This document shows, piece after piece, positions 8,950-18,053 of a DNA stretch of 64,000 nucleotides. A program made the position numbers and the translations under genes. This DNA comes from Candidatus Kapaibacterium sp. (GTDB lineage Bacteria; Bacteroidota; Ignavibacteria; Kapaibacteriales; UBA2268), in assembly GCA_938031175.1 (NCBI GenBank), contig CALHGZ010000002.1, forward strand, positions 265,242-329,241, in the 5' to 3' direction. The notes beneath the pieces were generated by a model. That model was not told the origin of the DNA and searched no databases. It was given only the letters and a program-made list of their open reading frames with translations. Positions within the stretch are counted from its first letter, which is position 1. Each line of letters opens with the position of its first letter.

Positions 8950-9312
8950 ATGAGGTTGAATTTGGATAATATCAATATTTATGATTTTGCCGAAAGTGTT
9001 GAGCGTTATATAAATCAGATTCAAAATTATTTCGACGCATATCAGAAAAGTCATTTCCCAGAACGTTCTCCAGAATTTTTCTGTCTCGAATTAAATGGAG
9101 AAGCAGGCGAGCTTGCCAATGCTGAAAAAAAGAATTGGAAAGGTAAAATTATTGATAAATCAGTTTTCGAAGATGAATCAGCAGATGTTTTTATTGCTTT
9201 AATGAATTATGCAAATGCACGAAAAATAAAACTGGGCTCAGCAATTGCCCAGAAGTTATTAAAAATCGAAAAAATAAGAATTGAATTAGCTGAGAAAGGG
9301 GAAGATTATTAA
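8950..9312 (+). CDS. MazG-like nucleotide pyrophosphohydrolase
   Basis: A 120-residue all-alpha NTP pyrophosphatase-type protein. The metal-binding pattern is visible as ELNGEAGELANAEKK (about 48-62) and the second helix FEDESADVFIALMNYA (about 76-91), i.e. E..GE....E and E..D. These enzymes hydrolyse (d)NTPs to monophosphates and clean the nucleotide pool. Start at 8950 ATG; a TTG at 8956 behind GAGG is an alternative. The gene sits 3 bp after the ComEA-like gene, suggesting co-transcription. Confidence 0.8.
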   Translation: MRLNLDNINIYDFAESVERYINQIQNYFDAYQKSHFPERSPEFFCLELNGEAGELANAEKKNWKGKIIDKSVFEDESADVFIALMNYANARKIKLGSAIAQKLLKIEKIRIELAEKGEDY

Positions 9313-9324
9313 AATTAATAATAT

Positions 9325-9504
9325 TTACTTTATTTCTTTATGAATGGTATGACGCTTCAAAAATGGATTGTACTTTCTCAATTCCAATCGTTCCGGTGTA
9401 TTGTTCTTGTTTTTTGTGGTTGTATATCTCGAAGCTGGCTTACCTTCATTTTTTGCTTCGGTGCATTCTAACGTAACAATAATTCTTGCTTCTTTTTTAG
9501 CCAT
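9325..9504 (-). CDS. rpmG: 50S ribosomal protein L33
   Basis: A 59-residue gene. The translation starts [18 protein letters not shown] and continues with [20 protein letters not shown] and the end [15 protein letters not shown], all standard L33 segments. It has only one cysteine, so it is the zinc-free form of L33. The ribosome-binding site AAAGGAG (9513-9519, minus strand) is strong and well spaced, and a good promoter lies upstream. It is on the opposite strand to mazG-like and fmt and stands alone, rather than next to rpmB as in many genomes. Confidence 0.95.
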   Translation of the reverse strand: MAKKEARIIVTLECTEAKNEGKPASRYTTTKNKNNTPERLELRKYNPFLKRHTIHKEIK

Positions 9505-9529
9505 TTTTTTATCTCCTTTAGTTAGATTA

Positions 9530-9561
9530 CAAAAATATTAATTTTATATGAATTAACAAAA
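9530..9561 (-). promoter_or_regulatory. rpmG promoter (TTTTG-N19-TATTTTTG)
   Basis: Read on the minus strand, TTTTG (9561-9557), a 19-nt spacer and TATTTTTG (9537-9530) match the Bacteroidota -33/-7 consensus. The predicted start is near 9523, giving a leader of about 19 nt before the L33 ATG. Confidence 0.65.
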
Positions 9562-9598
9562 TTATAAATTGCAATAATTAAAAAACTTTAAATTACAA

Positions 9599-10534
9599 AT
9601 GATGACGCGACAAAATATCAACATTGTATTTATGGGTACACCAGAGTTTTCAGTGCCCACGCTTGAAAGATTGAATAACGAAATAGGTGTTGCAGTTGTT
9701 GTAACAGCACCGGATAAGCCCCAAGGACGTGGCCGAAAGTTACAGCCATCACCTGTAAAACTGAAAGCCCTAGAATTAAAAATTCCGGTTTTACAGCCTG
9801 AATCATTAAAGGATGAGAATTTTATTAAAGAACTTCAATTTTACGAGCCGGATATTATCGTAGTAGTTGCCTTCAGAATTTTACCTGCTATGGTTTATAA
9901 ATTAGCAAAGATAGCAAGTTTTAACATCCATGCAAGTTTGTTGCCAAAGTATAGAGGTGCAGCCCCAATTAATTGGGCAATTATAAATGGTGAAAAAGTT
10001 ACTGGACTGACTTCGTTTATTTTACAGGACAAAGTTGACACGGGCGATATTTTAATACAGCGGGAATTCATCATACCTGAGAATGCCACAGCTGGTGATT
10101 TATATCAAATGATGAAGCCATTAGCAGCAGAATTAGCAGTGGAAACTTGCTATCTATTGATTTCTGGCAATTTCTTACCAGTAAAGCAAGATGATACATT
10201 AGCTTCACCTGCACCTAAGTTATTTCCAGAACAATGCAGAATTGACTGGAATAAGGACAATCTATCTATAAGAAATTTTATACATGGTGTTTCTCCAGAA
10301 CCGGGTGCATGGACAATGTTTGATAACAAGAGATTGAAAATTTTAAGGTGCCTTCCGATAGAAAATAAAAATGGGAACAATGGTGAATTCGAGATAATTG
10401 ACAAAGAATTTTATGTTAATTGTGCTAAAGGTAGTATCTCTGTTATTGAATTGCAAATCGAGGGGAAAAAAGTTATGAATATCAGGGATTTTTTAAATGG
10501 TTACAAAGGAAAAAGTAAAGGTAAATTATCATAA
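9599..10534 (+). CDS. fmt: Methionyl-tRNA formyltransferase
   Basis: Formylates the initiator Met-tRNA using 10-formyl-tetrahydrofolate. 311 residues, normal length. The N-domain starts INIVFMGTPEFSVPTLE. The catalytic Asn/His are in FNIHASLLPKYRGAAPINWAI (about 103-123), and the catalytic Asp in DTGDIL. The C-terminal tRNA-binding domain follows. Two in-frame ATGs (9599, 9602) are equally possible and neither has a Shine-Dalgarno sequence. def (peptide deformylase), a common partner, is not adjacent. Confidence 0.95.
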   Translation: MMTRQNINIVFMGTPEFSVPTLERLNNEIGVAVVVTAPDKPQGRGRKLQPSPVKLKALELKIPVLQPESLKDENFIKELQFYEPDIIVVVAFRILPAMVYKLAKIASFNIHASLLPKYRGAAPINWAIINGEKVTGLTSFILQDKVDTGDILIQREFIIPENATAGDLYQMMKPLAAELAVETCYLLISGNFLPVKQDDTLASPAPKLFPEQCRIDWNKDNLSIRNFIHGVSPEPGAWTMFDNKRLKILRCLPIENKNGNNGEFEIIDKEFYVNCAKGSISVIELQIEGKKVMNIRDFLNGYKGKSKGKLS

Positions 10535-10684
10535 ACAAAATGATTGATCTACTTTGCTAAGCACAAGAAATATTAACTTATCTAAAAAAGCCATTATGAT
10601 TACTATCCTAAATTTAAAAAACTATTTTTAACAATTATTTTTTAATTTTACAATAATTTTATTTAGAAATTATCAAATTGATAA

Positions 10685-11647
10685 ATGATGAAGAGAATAG
10701 CGGTATTTACAAGTGGTGGCGATTCACCGGGTATGAATGCCCATATCAGAGCAGTTGTGCGTTATGCTTTGCATAAAGATATTGAAGTTTTTGGTATTAT
10801 AGGTGGATACAATGGTATGATTAAAGGTGAATTAATTCCCTTGGGTCGTAGAGAAACAGCTAATATAATATCACTCGGTGGTACAATCTTAAGAACAAGT
10901 CGCTCGATGGAATTTATGACAGAGGAGGGTAGAGCTAAAGCGGCAGAAAATCTCAAAATTAGTCAAATTGATGGTGTAGTAGCATGTGGAGGAGACGGAA
11001 CTTTTAGAGGAGCTCACCTTTTATGGCTCGAACATGAAATAAACATAGTCGGTACTCCAGGGACAATAGATAATGATTTGTTTGGCACTGATTATACAAT
11101 TGGCTATGATACTGCTATTAACACCTGTGCCGAGGCAATTGACAGAATTCGTGATACAGCAGGCTCGCATGGCAGAGTATTTATAATTGAAGTTATGGGG
11201 AGGCATGCAGGTTTTATAGCTATGGATGTTGGTATTTCCTGCGGTGCTGAATTTATTGCAGTACCAGAAACTGTAACAGACCTTGATATTTTAAATGAGC
11301 GAATATCACAGCAAGGTGAACACAAACGAACAATTGTAATTGTTGGCGAAGGCGATGAAATGGGCAATGCTTCAACTATTGCACAAATTATGAAAGAACG
11401 ATATAATATTGATGCAAAAGTTACTATTCTTGGACATATACAACGAGGTGGTTCACCCACCGTGCGGGATAGAGTATTAGCGAGCAGATTAGGTGTTGCT
11501 GCAGTCGATGCCCTTATAAATGGTGTAACTGACAAATTTGTGGGAGAAATTAACCACGAAATAGCTTATACACCTCTTGAAGATGCTTATTCTAAGAAAA
11601 AACTACTTCCTCAGTACATAATTGATTTATCTGAATTATTAGTATAA
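10685..11647 (+). CDS. pfkA: ATP-dependent 6-phosphofructokinase
   Basis: Phosphorylates fructose 6-phosphate to fructose 1,6-bisphosphate in glycolysis. 320 residues, the normal PfkA size. All key elements are present: TSGGDSPGMNA, CGGDGTF (glycine after GGD marks ATP rather than PPi use), the catalytic PGTIDND, EVMGRHAGF, VGEGDE and GHIQRGGSP. It heads a tight rightward cluster with nadK (8 bp gap), lgt and an MFS gene. A second PFK-like gene with an altered Mg site lies at 45477-46484. The start is 10685 or the following ATG at 10688. Confidence 0.95.
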   Translation: MMKRIAVFTSGGDSPGMNAHIRAVVRYALHKDIEVFGIIGGYNGMIKGELIPLGRRETANIISLGGTILRTSRSMEFMTEEGRAKAAENLKISQIDGVVACGGDGTFRGAHLLWLEHEINIVGTPGTIDNDLFGTDYTIGYDTAINTCAEAIDRIRDTAGSHGRVFIIEVMGRHAGFIAMDVGISCGAEFIAVPETVTDLDILNERISQQGEHKRTIVIVGEGDEMGNASTIAQIMKERYNIDAKVTILGHIQRGGSPTVRDRVLASRLGVAAVDALINGVTDKFVGEINHEIAYTPLEDAYSKKKLLPQYIIDLSELLV

Positions 11648-11655
11648 GGAACTTA

Positions 11656-12537
11656 ATGAAAAAAATTGCAATTTTTTTAAATCCAGATAAACCTGAAGCT
11701 GTTGTCTGGGCTGAATTTACAATAAAAAAAATCAAGGAACTAGGTTCTGAATGCTGTGCAGCTCCTGAAATTATTTCTTTATTGAAAATCAAGGATAATA
11801 TTGATAAAATCGCAACAATAGAAGAATATGACAGATATGCTGATTTAGTGATTTCCTTTGGTGGAGATGGGACTATTCTCTCTGCAGCCCGTGTACTAAT
11901 TGGTACAGATATTCCAATTATGGGAGTTAATGTTGGGAAGCTCGGTTTTTTAGCTGAATTTTCTGTTAAAAACATTGAAGAATCTCTAAAAAAAATTATG
12001 AATGGCGAATATAGGGTAGTTGATAGAACCCTATTAGAAACAAACATTAATGATGAGATTATCTATGCCCTTAATGACTTTGTAATTGAAAAGAAAGATT
12101 CTTCGAGGATGATAACAATTAAAACCTATATAAATGAACATTACATAGCAGATTATCGAGCAGATGGATTAATCCTGACAACTCCGACAGGTTCGACTGC
12201 TTATTCGCTTTCGTGTGGAGGTCCTATATTGGTTCCATCTACGCAAGTAATTTGCTTAACACCTATATCGCCACATTCTTTGACTTTAAGGCCTTTGGTT
12301 GTTCCTGATAGTGCAGAAGTTGTATTAGAAGTTTTTTCGCCAACAGGCGAAGCTAGTTTTGTTGCAGATGGTCAAATTAAATTCACTATGAAAAATGGTG
12401 ATAAAATAAATTGTAAAAAATCAGATTCAAAAATCAAATTAGTTAAGCCGCTCAATAGTTCATATTTCGATTTGATTCGTGAAAAATTACTCTGGGCTGT
12501 CAGCCCGATTAATGTAGATATTTCAGATAAAACATAA
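11656..12537 (+). CDS. nadK: NAD kinase
   Basis: Makes NADP from NAD using ATP. 293 residues. The family motifs are complete: FGGDGTILSAARV (about 70-82), then GVNVGKLGFLAEF, and ADGLILTTPTGSTAYSLSCGGP. It begins 8 bp after pfkA and precedes lgt by 23 bp, so the three are probably one transcript. Confidence 0.95.
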   Translation: MKKIAIFLNPDKPEAVVWAEFTIKKIKELGSECCAAPEIISLLKIKDNIDKIATIEEYDRYADLVISFGGDGTILSAARVLIGTDIPIMGVNVGKLGFLAEFSVKNIEESLKKIMNGEYRVVDRTLLETNINDEIIYALNDFVIEKKDSSRMITIKTYINEHYIADYRADGLILTTPTGSTAYSLSCGGPILVPSTQVICLTPISPHSLTLRPLVVPDSAEVVLEVFSPTGEASFVADGQIKFTMKNGDKINCKKSDSKIKLVKPLNSSYFDLIREKLLWAVSPINVDISDKT

Positions 12538-12560
12538 TGTAAATTATATTTTAAATATAT

Positions 12561-13358
12561 ATGGAAGTTTTTTTAGCAATTAATTGGAATGTATCGCCGG
12601 AAATCTTTTCGATTGGACCGATTCACATCAGATGGTATGGGGTTTTATTTGCTTTAAGTTTTATTATAGGATATCAAATATTATCGAATATATTTAAACG
12701 TGAAGGCAAAAGTCCAAAAGATTTAGAAGGGCTTACTATTTCTATGATTCTTGGAACAGTAATTGGAGCCAGGTTAGGTCATTGCCTGTTTTATGAACCA
12801 CAGTTTTACTTAAATAATCCAATTGAAATTCTTAAAATTTGGCACGGGGGTTTAGCAAGTCATGGTGCTGCTATTGGAAATTTGATTGCGGTTATTATTT
12901 TCGTTAATCGCCGCAAACACATATCTTTTATTTGGGTGCTTGATCGTGCTTCAATTGTTATCCCTGTTGGTGCTTTTATGATTCGTGTTGGTAATTTCTT
13001 CAATTCTGAAATAGTTGGAAAGCCAACGGATATACCTTGGGCAGTTGTTTTTATGAGGTTAGACAATATACCAAGACATCCATCTCAATTGTATGAGGCG
13101 ATTGTGTATTTAGGGATTTTTATTTTTATGCTTTTGAGTTACTACCGTACAAACACTAATACGCCACCGGGACGTTATATAGGATATTTGTTAACATTAC
13201 TTTTCACAGCAAGATTCTTTATTGAATTTACAAAAGAAAATCAAAGTGCATTTGAAGCTGATTTAATTTTAAATATGGGACAACTTTTATCTATTCCATT
13301 TATAATTTTGGGATTATATTTTATGATTAATTCATTTAGATATAAAAGAATTGAATGA
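12561..13358 (+). CDS. lgt: Phosphatidylglycerol--prolipoprotein diacylglyceryl transferase
   Basis: The first enzyme of lipoprotein maturation; adds diacylglycerol to the lipobox cysteine in the inner membrane. 265 residues with about seven membrane helices. Motifs are HGGLASHGAAIG (essential His region), RVGNFFNSEIVGKPTD (the Lgt signature) and RHPSQLYEA near the C-terminal half. Its products would include the many lipobox proteins in this window. It is 23 bp after nadK. Confidence 0.95.
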   Translation: MEVFLAINWNVSPEIFSIGPIHIRWYGVLFALSFIIGYQILSNIFKREGKSPKDLEGLTISMILGTVIGARLGHCLFYEPQFYLNNPIEILKIWHGGLASHGAAIGNLIAVIIFVNRRKHISFIWVLDRASIVIPVGAFMIRVGNFFNSEIVGKPTDIPWAVVFMRLDNIPRHPSQLYEAIVYLGIFIFMLLSYYRTNTNTPPGRYIGYLLTLLFTARFFIEFTKENQSAFEADLILNMGQLLSIPFIILGLYFMINSFRYKRIE

Positions 13359-13385
13359 TTGACTTATAATTAATGTGTTAGAATT

Positions 13386-14684
13386 TTGAATAAGAAAAAA
13401 AGCCCCTGGCTATATATTCCATCCTTATATTTTGCCGAAGGTTTACCTTATGTCATTGTAAATAATTTATCTGTTGTGTTATTAAAATCGCTGAATGCAA
13501 GCAATGACATTATTGGTTATACAAGCTTACTTTATCTACCCTGGTCAATAAAACCCTTATGGAGTCCTTTAGTTGATAGCAAATCAACGAAAAGGAACTG
13601 GATGTTAACTATGCAATTATCTTTGGGAATTTTGTTCATTTTCATGTCTTTTGCTCTAATTGCTAATGCCAATTTCTTAATAATAATCTTATTGTTTACA
13701 TTAATTGCTTTTATTTCAGCTACGCACGATATTGCGATTGATGGATATTATTTGTTAGCTCTCGATAAAAAGCATCAAGCTTTTTTCACTGGTATTAGAA
13801 GTACCTTTTATCGTTTTTCAATAATATTTGGAAGTGGTATATTAGTTGTAATAGCTGGAAGTATAAGTAATATTTTTGAATCGGTCAATGCTGGTTGGGC
13901 TTTTTCTTTTGCAATAATAACAGCAATTTTTTTGATCCTGTATTTTTATCATTTATTTATTTCACCAGATGTAGAGATAAATTCTAATAGGGGAAAAGAT
14001 AAGTTATATCTACATTTTGTGAATTCTTTCAAAGAATATTTTAAACAGCCATACATTGTATTGATTATTCTATTTATACTTTTGTATCGATTGGGCGAGG
14101 GAATACTTGTTAAAATGGCACAGCCATTCCTACTCGACAGTTCAGATGCTGGTGGATTGGCATTACAAATTTCTGATGTAGGTTTAATGTATGGAACAAT
14201 TGGCACTTCTTGCTTAGTAACAGGCGGAATTTTAGGTGGGTGGATAGTTAAGAAATTCTCATTAAAAAAAATGATATGGTTTCTTGCTATTTGTATGAAT
14301 TTACCAAATTTGCTATATGTCTATCTTTCATTATTTCGACCTCTTGATGTGGTAACAATTGATTTAAATCCTATGAATATTAACTGGATAATAAGCTTTT
14401 ATCCAATTATTCAAATTTGTATTGCAATAGAGCAGTTTGGCTATGGTCTAGGATTTACAGGCTTTATGATTTATTTGTTATATATATCAAAAGGGAAGTA
14501 TCAAACATCACATTATGCGATTTCGACGGGATTTATGGCTGTTGGCATGATGTTGCCGGGTTTTTTCAGTGGTATTTTGCAAATGTGGTTGGGTTATGTA
14601 GGATTATTTGTCTTAGCTTCAATTGCTACTTTACCGGGTATGATTTTGCTATATTTCATACCAAAGGATATTGAACACGATTAA
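13386..14684 (+). CDS. AmpG-like MFS transporter
   Basis: A 432-residue, 12-helix major facilitator protein. The N-terminal signature YFAEGLPYVIVNNLSVVLLK with YLPWSIKPLWSPLVD is typical of the AmpG/PAT subfamily (muropeptide or acetyl-CoA-type permeases). The substrate cannot be read from the sequence; anhydromuropeptide import is one possibility. Start is a TTG at 13386, 27 bp after lgt, and no ATG lies nearby in frame. It ends 15 bp from convergent smpB. Confidence 0.8.
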   Translation: MNKKKSPWLYIPSLYFAEGLPYVIVNNLSVVLLKSLNASNDIIGYTSLLYLPWSIKPLWSPLVDSKSTKRNWMLTMQLSLGILFIFMSFALIANANFLIIILLFTLIAFISATHDIAIDGYYLLALDKKHQAFFTGIRSTFYRFSIIFGSGILVVIAGSISNIFESVNAGWAFSFAIITAIFLILYFYHLFISPDVEINSNRGKDKLYLHFVNSFKEYFKQPYIVLIILFILLYRLGEGILVKMAQPFLLDSSDAGGLALQISDVGLMYGTIGTSCLVTGGILGGWIVKKFSLKKMIWFLAICMNLPNLLYVYLSLFRPLDVVTIDLNPMNINWIISFYPIIQICIAIEQFGYGLGFTGFMIYLLYISKGKYQTSHYAISTGFMAVGMMLPGFFSGILQMWLGYVGLFVLASIATLPGMILLYFIPKDIEHD

Positions 14685-14699
14685 TTATAAATGTATATC

Positions 14700-15161
14700 T
14701 TACCCAACGAATCTTTTTTTAATTTCTTTTTCAGCTTCCTTCTTTTTCGATGTTTCACGTTTATCATATTTTCTTTTTGCCTTAACTACAGCGATTTTAA
14801 CCTTTACTATATGCCCGGAAAAATAAATTGTCAGTGGAATAATAGTTAATCCTTTTTCTTGGACCATTGATTTCAATTTAATTGCTTCGCGAAGGTGGAC
14901 AAGAAGTTTTCGGGGGCGTTTTGGGTCGTGATTAGCGTAAGTGCCGTGGTGATAGGGATTGATATGTAAATTGAATAAATAAAGTTCATGGTCATTTTTT
15001 GATTTAAAACCGGCGTAAGCATCTTGTAGATTGCATTGACCATTCCTTAAAGATTTGACCTCGGTTCCTTGCAAGACAATGCCAGCTTCGATTGTTTGCA
15101 GTATTTCATAATCGTAAGTAGCTCGTCTATTGGTTGCGATGATTTTTATTTTTCTTTCCAT
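14700..15161 (-). CDS. smpB: SsrA-binding protein SmpB
   Basis: Delivers tmRNA to stalled ribosomes in trans-translation. 153 residues, normal length. Diagnostic segments are NRRATYDYEILQTIEAGIVLQGTEVKSLR near the N-terminus, ELYLFNLHINPY, and the basic C-terminal tail KAKRKYDKRE..KKR. The tmRNA gene itself is not in this window. It lies 18 bp downstream of an outer-membrane protein gene on the same strand and converges with the MFS gene. Confidence 0.95.
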   Translation of the reverse strand: MERKIKIIATNRRATYDYEILQTIEAGIVLQGTEVKSLRNGQCNLQDAYAGFKSKNDHELYLFNLHINPYHHGTYANHDPKRPRKLLVHLREAIKLKSMVQEKGLTIIPLTIYFSGHIVKVKIAVVKAKRKYDKRETSKKKEAEKEIKKRFVG

Positions 15162-15179
15162 TCATTGGAGAAGTGGGAA

Positions 15180-15953
15180 TTAATAATTGAATAAGCCAAC
15201 AAATAACCCGATTTGTAAATTCAATCCGTTTATTTTTCCAATACCTTCGGGAACATTTTCAAGTTTTGCAATACGGTTGAGCTTCCAGTCATCAGTCCAT
15301 AATGCACCTTTGAAACTCAAATTATAAGAAGCGGACAGACGGACGACAAAAAAGTCGGTCATTGCATATTCCAGATGTAAATGAGGTTGTAAAAATATAA
15401 ATCCCATATCTGCCCTATTCATAAAATTATTACTATCGGCTTTGAAAACAAAGCTATCCCATTGAGCATTATTGCCTTGGTAAGCGTCTAATTGGAGTTT
15501 GCCCCAACCGGTACTTACTCCTGGTAGGATTGCAAATGATTTAAAGGGCACTATAGCATAGTTAAATGAAAAACCTGCGAAAGAAAGATAATATTCTAAA
15601 TATTTATTGGAGCTTTCATTTTTAAGTTCTGTAGCTGAGCCATACCAGAAAAAACTTATGCGAGTATTGCTCAAAATAAATGGTACACTCATGACCTCGC
15701 CACCAATTATAAACATTGGACTTTTAAATCTACCATCAAGTTGAAATTCTTCAATATGCTTATTCAAATCATCGAAGTTGATAAATAAAAAACTACTAGT
15801 TATTCCCGCAGCAATGCCAAAATATGGTTGTTTTTCTTCTTTGATCGGCATTTCCTCAAATCCCAACCGAGACAGTTCATCATCTTGTGCTTTTAGATTA
15901 ATGCTAAATACAAGAATTATTAAAGTTAATAAACTTATTAATCTGATTTTCAT
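15180..15953 (-). CDS. Outer-membrane beta-barrel-type hypothetical protein
   Basis: 257 residues with a signal peptide (cleavage after LKAQ, about residue 23), then alternating hydrophobic/polar strands with many aromatic residues. It ends in LNLQIGLFVGLFNY, a C-terminal aromatic residue as in outer-membrane barrels. No conserved domain is recognised. A TAAATTTG box (15988-15995, minus strand) lies upstream without a clear -33 element. It is probably co-transcribed with smpB, 18 bp downstream. Confidence 0.65.
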   Translation of the reverse strand: MKIRLISLLTLIILVFSINLKAQDDELSRLGFEEMPIKEEKQPYFGIAAGITSSFLFINFDDLNKHIEEFQLDGRFKSPMFIIGGEVMSVPFILSNTRISFFWYGSATELKNESSNKYLEYYLSFAGFSFNYAIVPFKSFAILPGVSTGWGKLQLDAYQGNNAQWDSFVFKADSNNFMNRADMGFIFLQPHLHLEYAMTDFFVVRLSASYNLSFKGALWTDDWKLNRIAKLENVPEGIGKINGLNLQIGLFVGLFNY

Positions 15954-16116
15954 TTACACACCTTATTTTTGCATGATTAATAATATACAAATTTAATCAA
16001 TTAATATAGATTCTTAATCATAATCATAAAATTTTGATAGAAATAAAAAAAGATTTCACTTTATTGAAAATTTAAACGTTTTAATTATTCGTAGTAAAAC
16101 AAATTTAGACAAAGTT

Positions 16117-18042
16117 ATGATAATAACATTCCCAGACGGCAGCAAAAAAGAATATCCCGATGGTACAACAGGTATGGAAATCGCTAAATCCATCTCAGAT
16201 GGATTAGCAAAAAATGCACTTGGCATATTTGTCAACGGTAAAAAATATGATTTATCCAGGAAAATCAATGAAGATGCAGAAATACGAATAGTAACATTTG
16301 ATGATGAAGAAGGTAAGGAAATTTTCTGGCACTCATCAGCTCACCTGATGGCTGAAGCAATACAAGAACTTTATCCTGGAACAAAATTCGGTGTTGGTCC
16401 TGCAATTGAAAATGGTTTTTATTATGATGTTGATATACCTAATGGGGTAACATTATCAAATGAAGATTTACAAAAAATTGAAAATAAAATGTATGAATTA
16501 GCTCAAAGAAATGCCGAATACGAAAGAGTTGAAATTAGCTGGGATGAGGCTGTCAAATTTTGGGAAGAAGCTGGTGATGAATATAAAGTTGAGTTATTGC
16601 AAGATTTGAAAGAGGATGAAATAACTTTCTATAAGCAAGGTAATTTCATTGACTTATGTCGAGGAACTCATATACCGACAACGAAGCATATTAAAGCAAT
16701 AAAATTACTAAATGTTGCTGGTGCATATTGGCGAGGGGATGCAAATAGAAAAATGATGACACGAGTTTATGGTATTTCTTTCCCCAAAAAGAAAATGCTC
16801 GATGAATTTTTATTAATGCTCGAGGAAGCTAAGAAACGTGACCATCGCAAATTAGGAAGAGAATTAGAGTTATTTTTGATAACACCAGCAGTAGGCGGTG
16901 GATTACCATTATGGTTGCCCAAAGGTACAATTTTACGCCGCACCTTGGAAAATTTTCTGAAAAAGGAATTATTTAAAAGAGGATACCAGGAAGTTATTAC
17001 TCCACATATAGGGAATTTAAATTTATATATAACTTCTGGTCATTATCCTTATTACGCTGATTCACAATTTGCCCCTATTAAAGTGGAAGATGAAGAATAC
17101 CTCCTTAAGCCAATGAACTGTCCCCATCATCATCAAATTTATGCATCTAAACCAAGAAGTTACAAAGAATTACCTTTGAGATTAGCTGAATTCGGGACTG
17201 TCTATAGATACGAGCAATCCGGAGAATTAACTGGTTTAACTAGAGTACGAGGTTTTACACAAGATGATGCTCATATATACTGCACTCACGAGCAACTTAA
17301 AGATGAACTAATTAATGCAATAGATTTAACTCAACTTGTTTTTAAAACATTTAATATGGATGTAACAACACGTCTTTCTTTTAGGGATGAAAATTTGGAC
17401 AAATACGCTGGTGACCCTGAAATTTGGGAGAAGGCACAAAATGAGATTAAAGAAGTAGCAGATATTATGGGATTAGACTACAAGATTGCAAAAGGAGAGG
17501 CTTCATTTTATGGTCCTAAGGTTGATTTCATTGTTCGAGATGCAATCGGTAGGAAATGGCAATTAGGTACCGTCCAGGTTGATTATGTTATGCCTGAAAG
17601 ATTCCAACTTGAATATACTGGAAGCGACAATGCCAAGCACCGTCCTATAATTATTCACAGGGCTCCTTTCGGTTCAATGGAACGATTTATTTCAATTTTA
17701 ATAGAGCATTTTGCTGGCAATTTCCCGTTTTGGTTAGCACCTGTACAATTAATTGTCCTTCCAATAAGTGAAAATCAACATAGCTTTGCACTCGATCTAA
17801 AAAATAAATTGGATAAATTAGAATTTCGTACAGAAATAGATTTAAGAAGCGAAAAAATAAATAAAAAAATTGCAGAAGCAGAACACAAAAAGATACCATA
17901 TTTATTAATCATAGGGCAAAGAGAGGTTGAAAATTCCACCATATCGCTTCGTCAGCATCGCATAGGAGATTTAGGAAGCAAAACTTTTGAAGAGTTGATA
18001 AATCTTTTTAATGAAAAAAATAAACCCGGAATTAATAAATAA
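16117..18042 (+). CDS. thrS: Threonyl-tRNA synthetase
   Basis: Charges tRNA-Thr and edits mischarged Ser. 641 residues, full length. Order: an N-terminal TGS domain (1-60), the editing domain with HSSAHLMAEAI (about 70-80) and DLCRGTHIP, the class II core (LLKPMNCPHHHQIY with the zinc Cys; YRYEQSGELTGLTRVRGFTQDDAH; HRAPFGSMERFISILIEHF), and a C-terminal anticodon-binding domain. The 163-bp upstream gap shows no T-box. The gene is 11 bp ahead of the aspartase gene. Confidence 0.96.
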   Translation: MIITFPDGSKKEYPDGTTGMEIAKSISDGLAKNALGIFVNGKKYDLSRKINEDAEIRIVTFDDEEGKEIFWHSSAHLMAEAIQELYPGTKFGVGPAIENGFYYDVDIPNGVTLSNEDLQKIENKMYELAQRNAEYERVEISWDEAVKFWEEAGDEYKVELLQDLKEDEITFYKQGNFIDLCRGTHIPTTKHIKAIKLLNVAGAYWRGDANRKMMTRVYGISFPKKKMLDEFLLMLEEAKKRDHRKLGRELELFLITPAVGGGLPLWLPKGTILRRTLENFLKKELFKRGYQEVITPHIGNLNLYITSGHYPYYADSQFAPIKVEDEEYLLKPMNCPHHHQIYASKPRSYKELPLRLAEFGTVYRYEQSGELTGLTRVRGFTQDDAHIYCTHEQLKDELINAIDLTQLVFKTFNMDVTTRLSFRDENLDKYAGDPEIWEKAQNEIKEVADIMGLDYKIAKGEASFYGPKVDFIVRDAIGRKWQLGTVQVDYVMPERFQLEYTGSDNAKHRPIIIHRAPFGSMERFISILIEHFAGNFPFWLAPVQLIVLPISENQHSFALDLKNKLDKLEFRTEIDLRSEKINKKIAEAEHKKIPYLLIIGQREVENSTISLRQHRIGDLGSKTFEELINLFNEKNKPGINK

Positions 18043-18053
18043 CTGGTTAAGAA

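Noticed and set aside
11104-11535. 143-codon minus-strand ORF
   Set aside because: Antisense shadow of pfkA with no recognisable domain.
14417-14674. 85-codon plus-strand ORF inside the MFS gene
   Set aside because: Out-of-frame shadow of the transporter.
16010-16116. T-box or other aminoacyl-tRNA-responsive leader before thrS
   Set aside because: No T-box sequence or stable terminator hairpin is visible in the 163-base gap.
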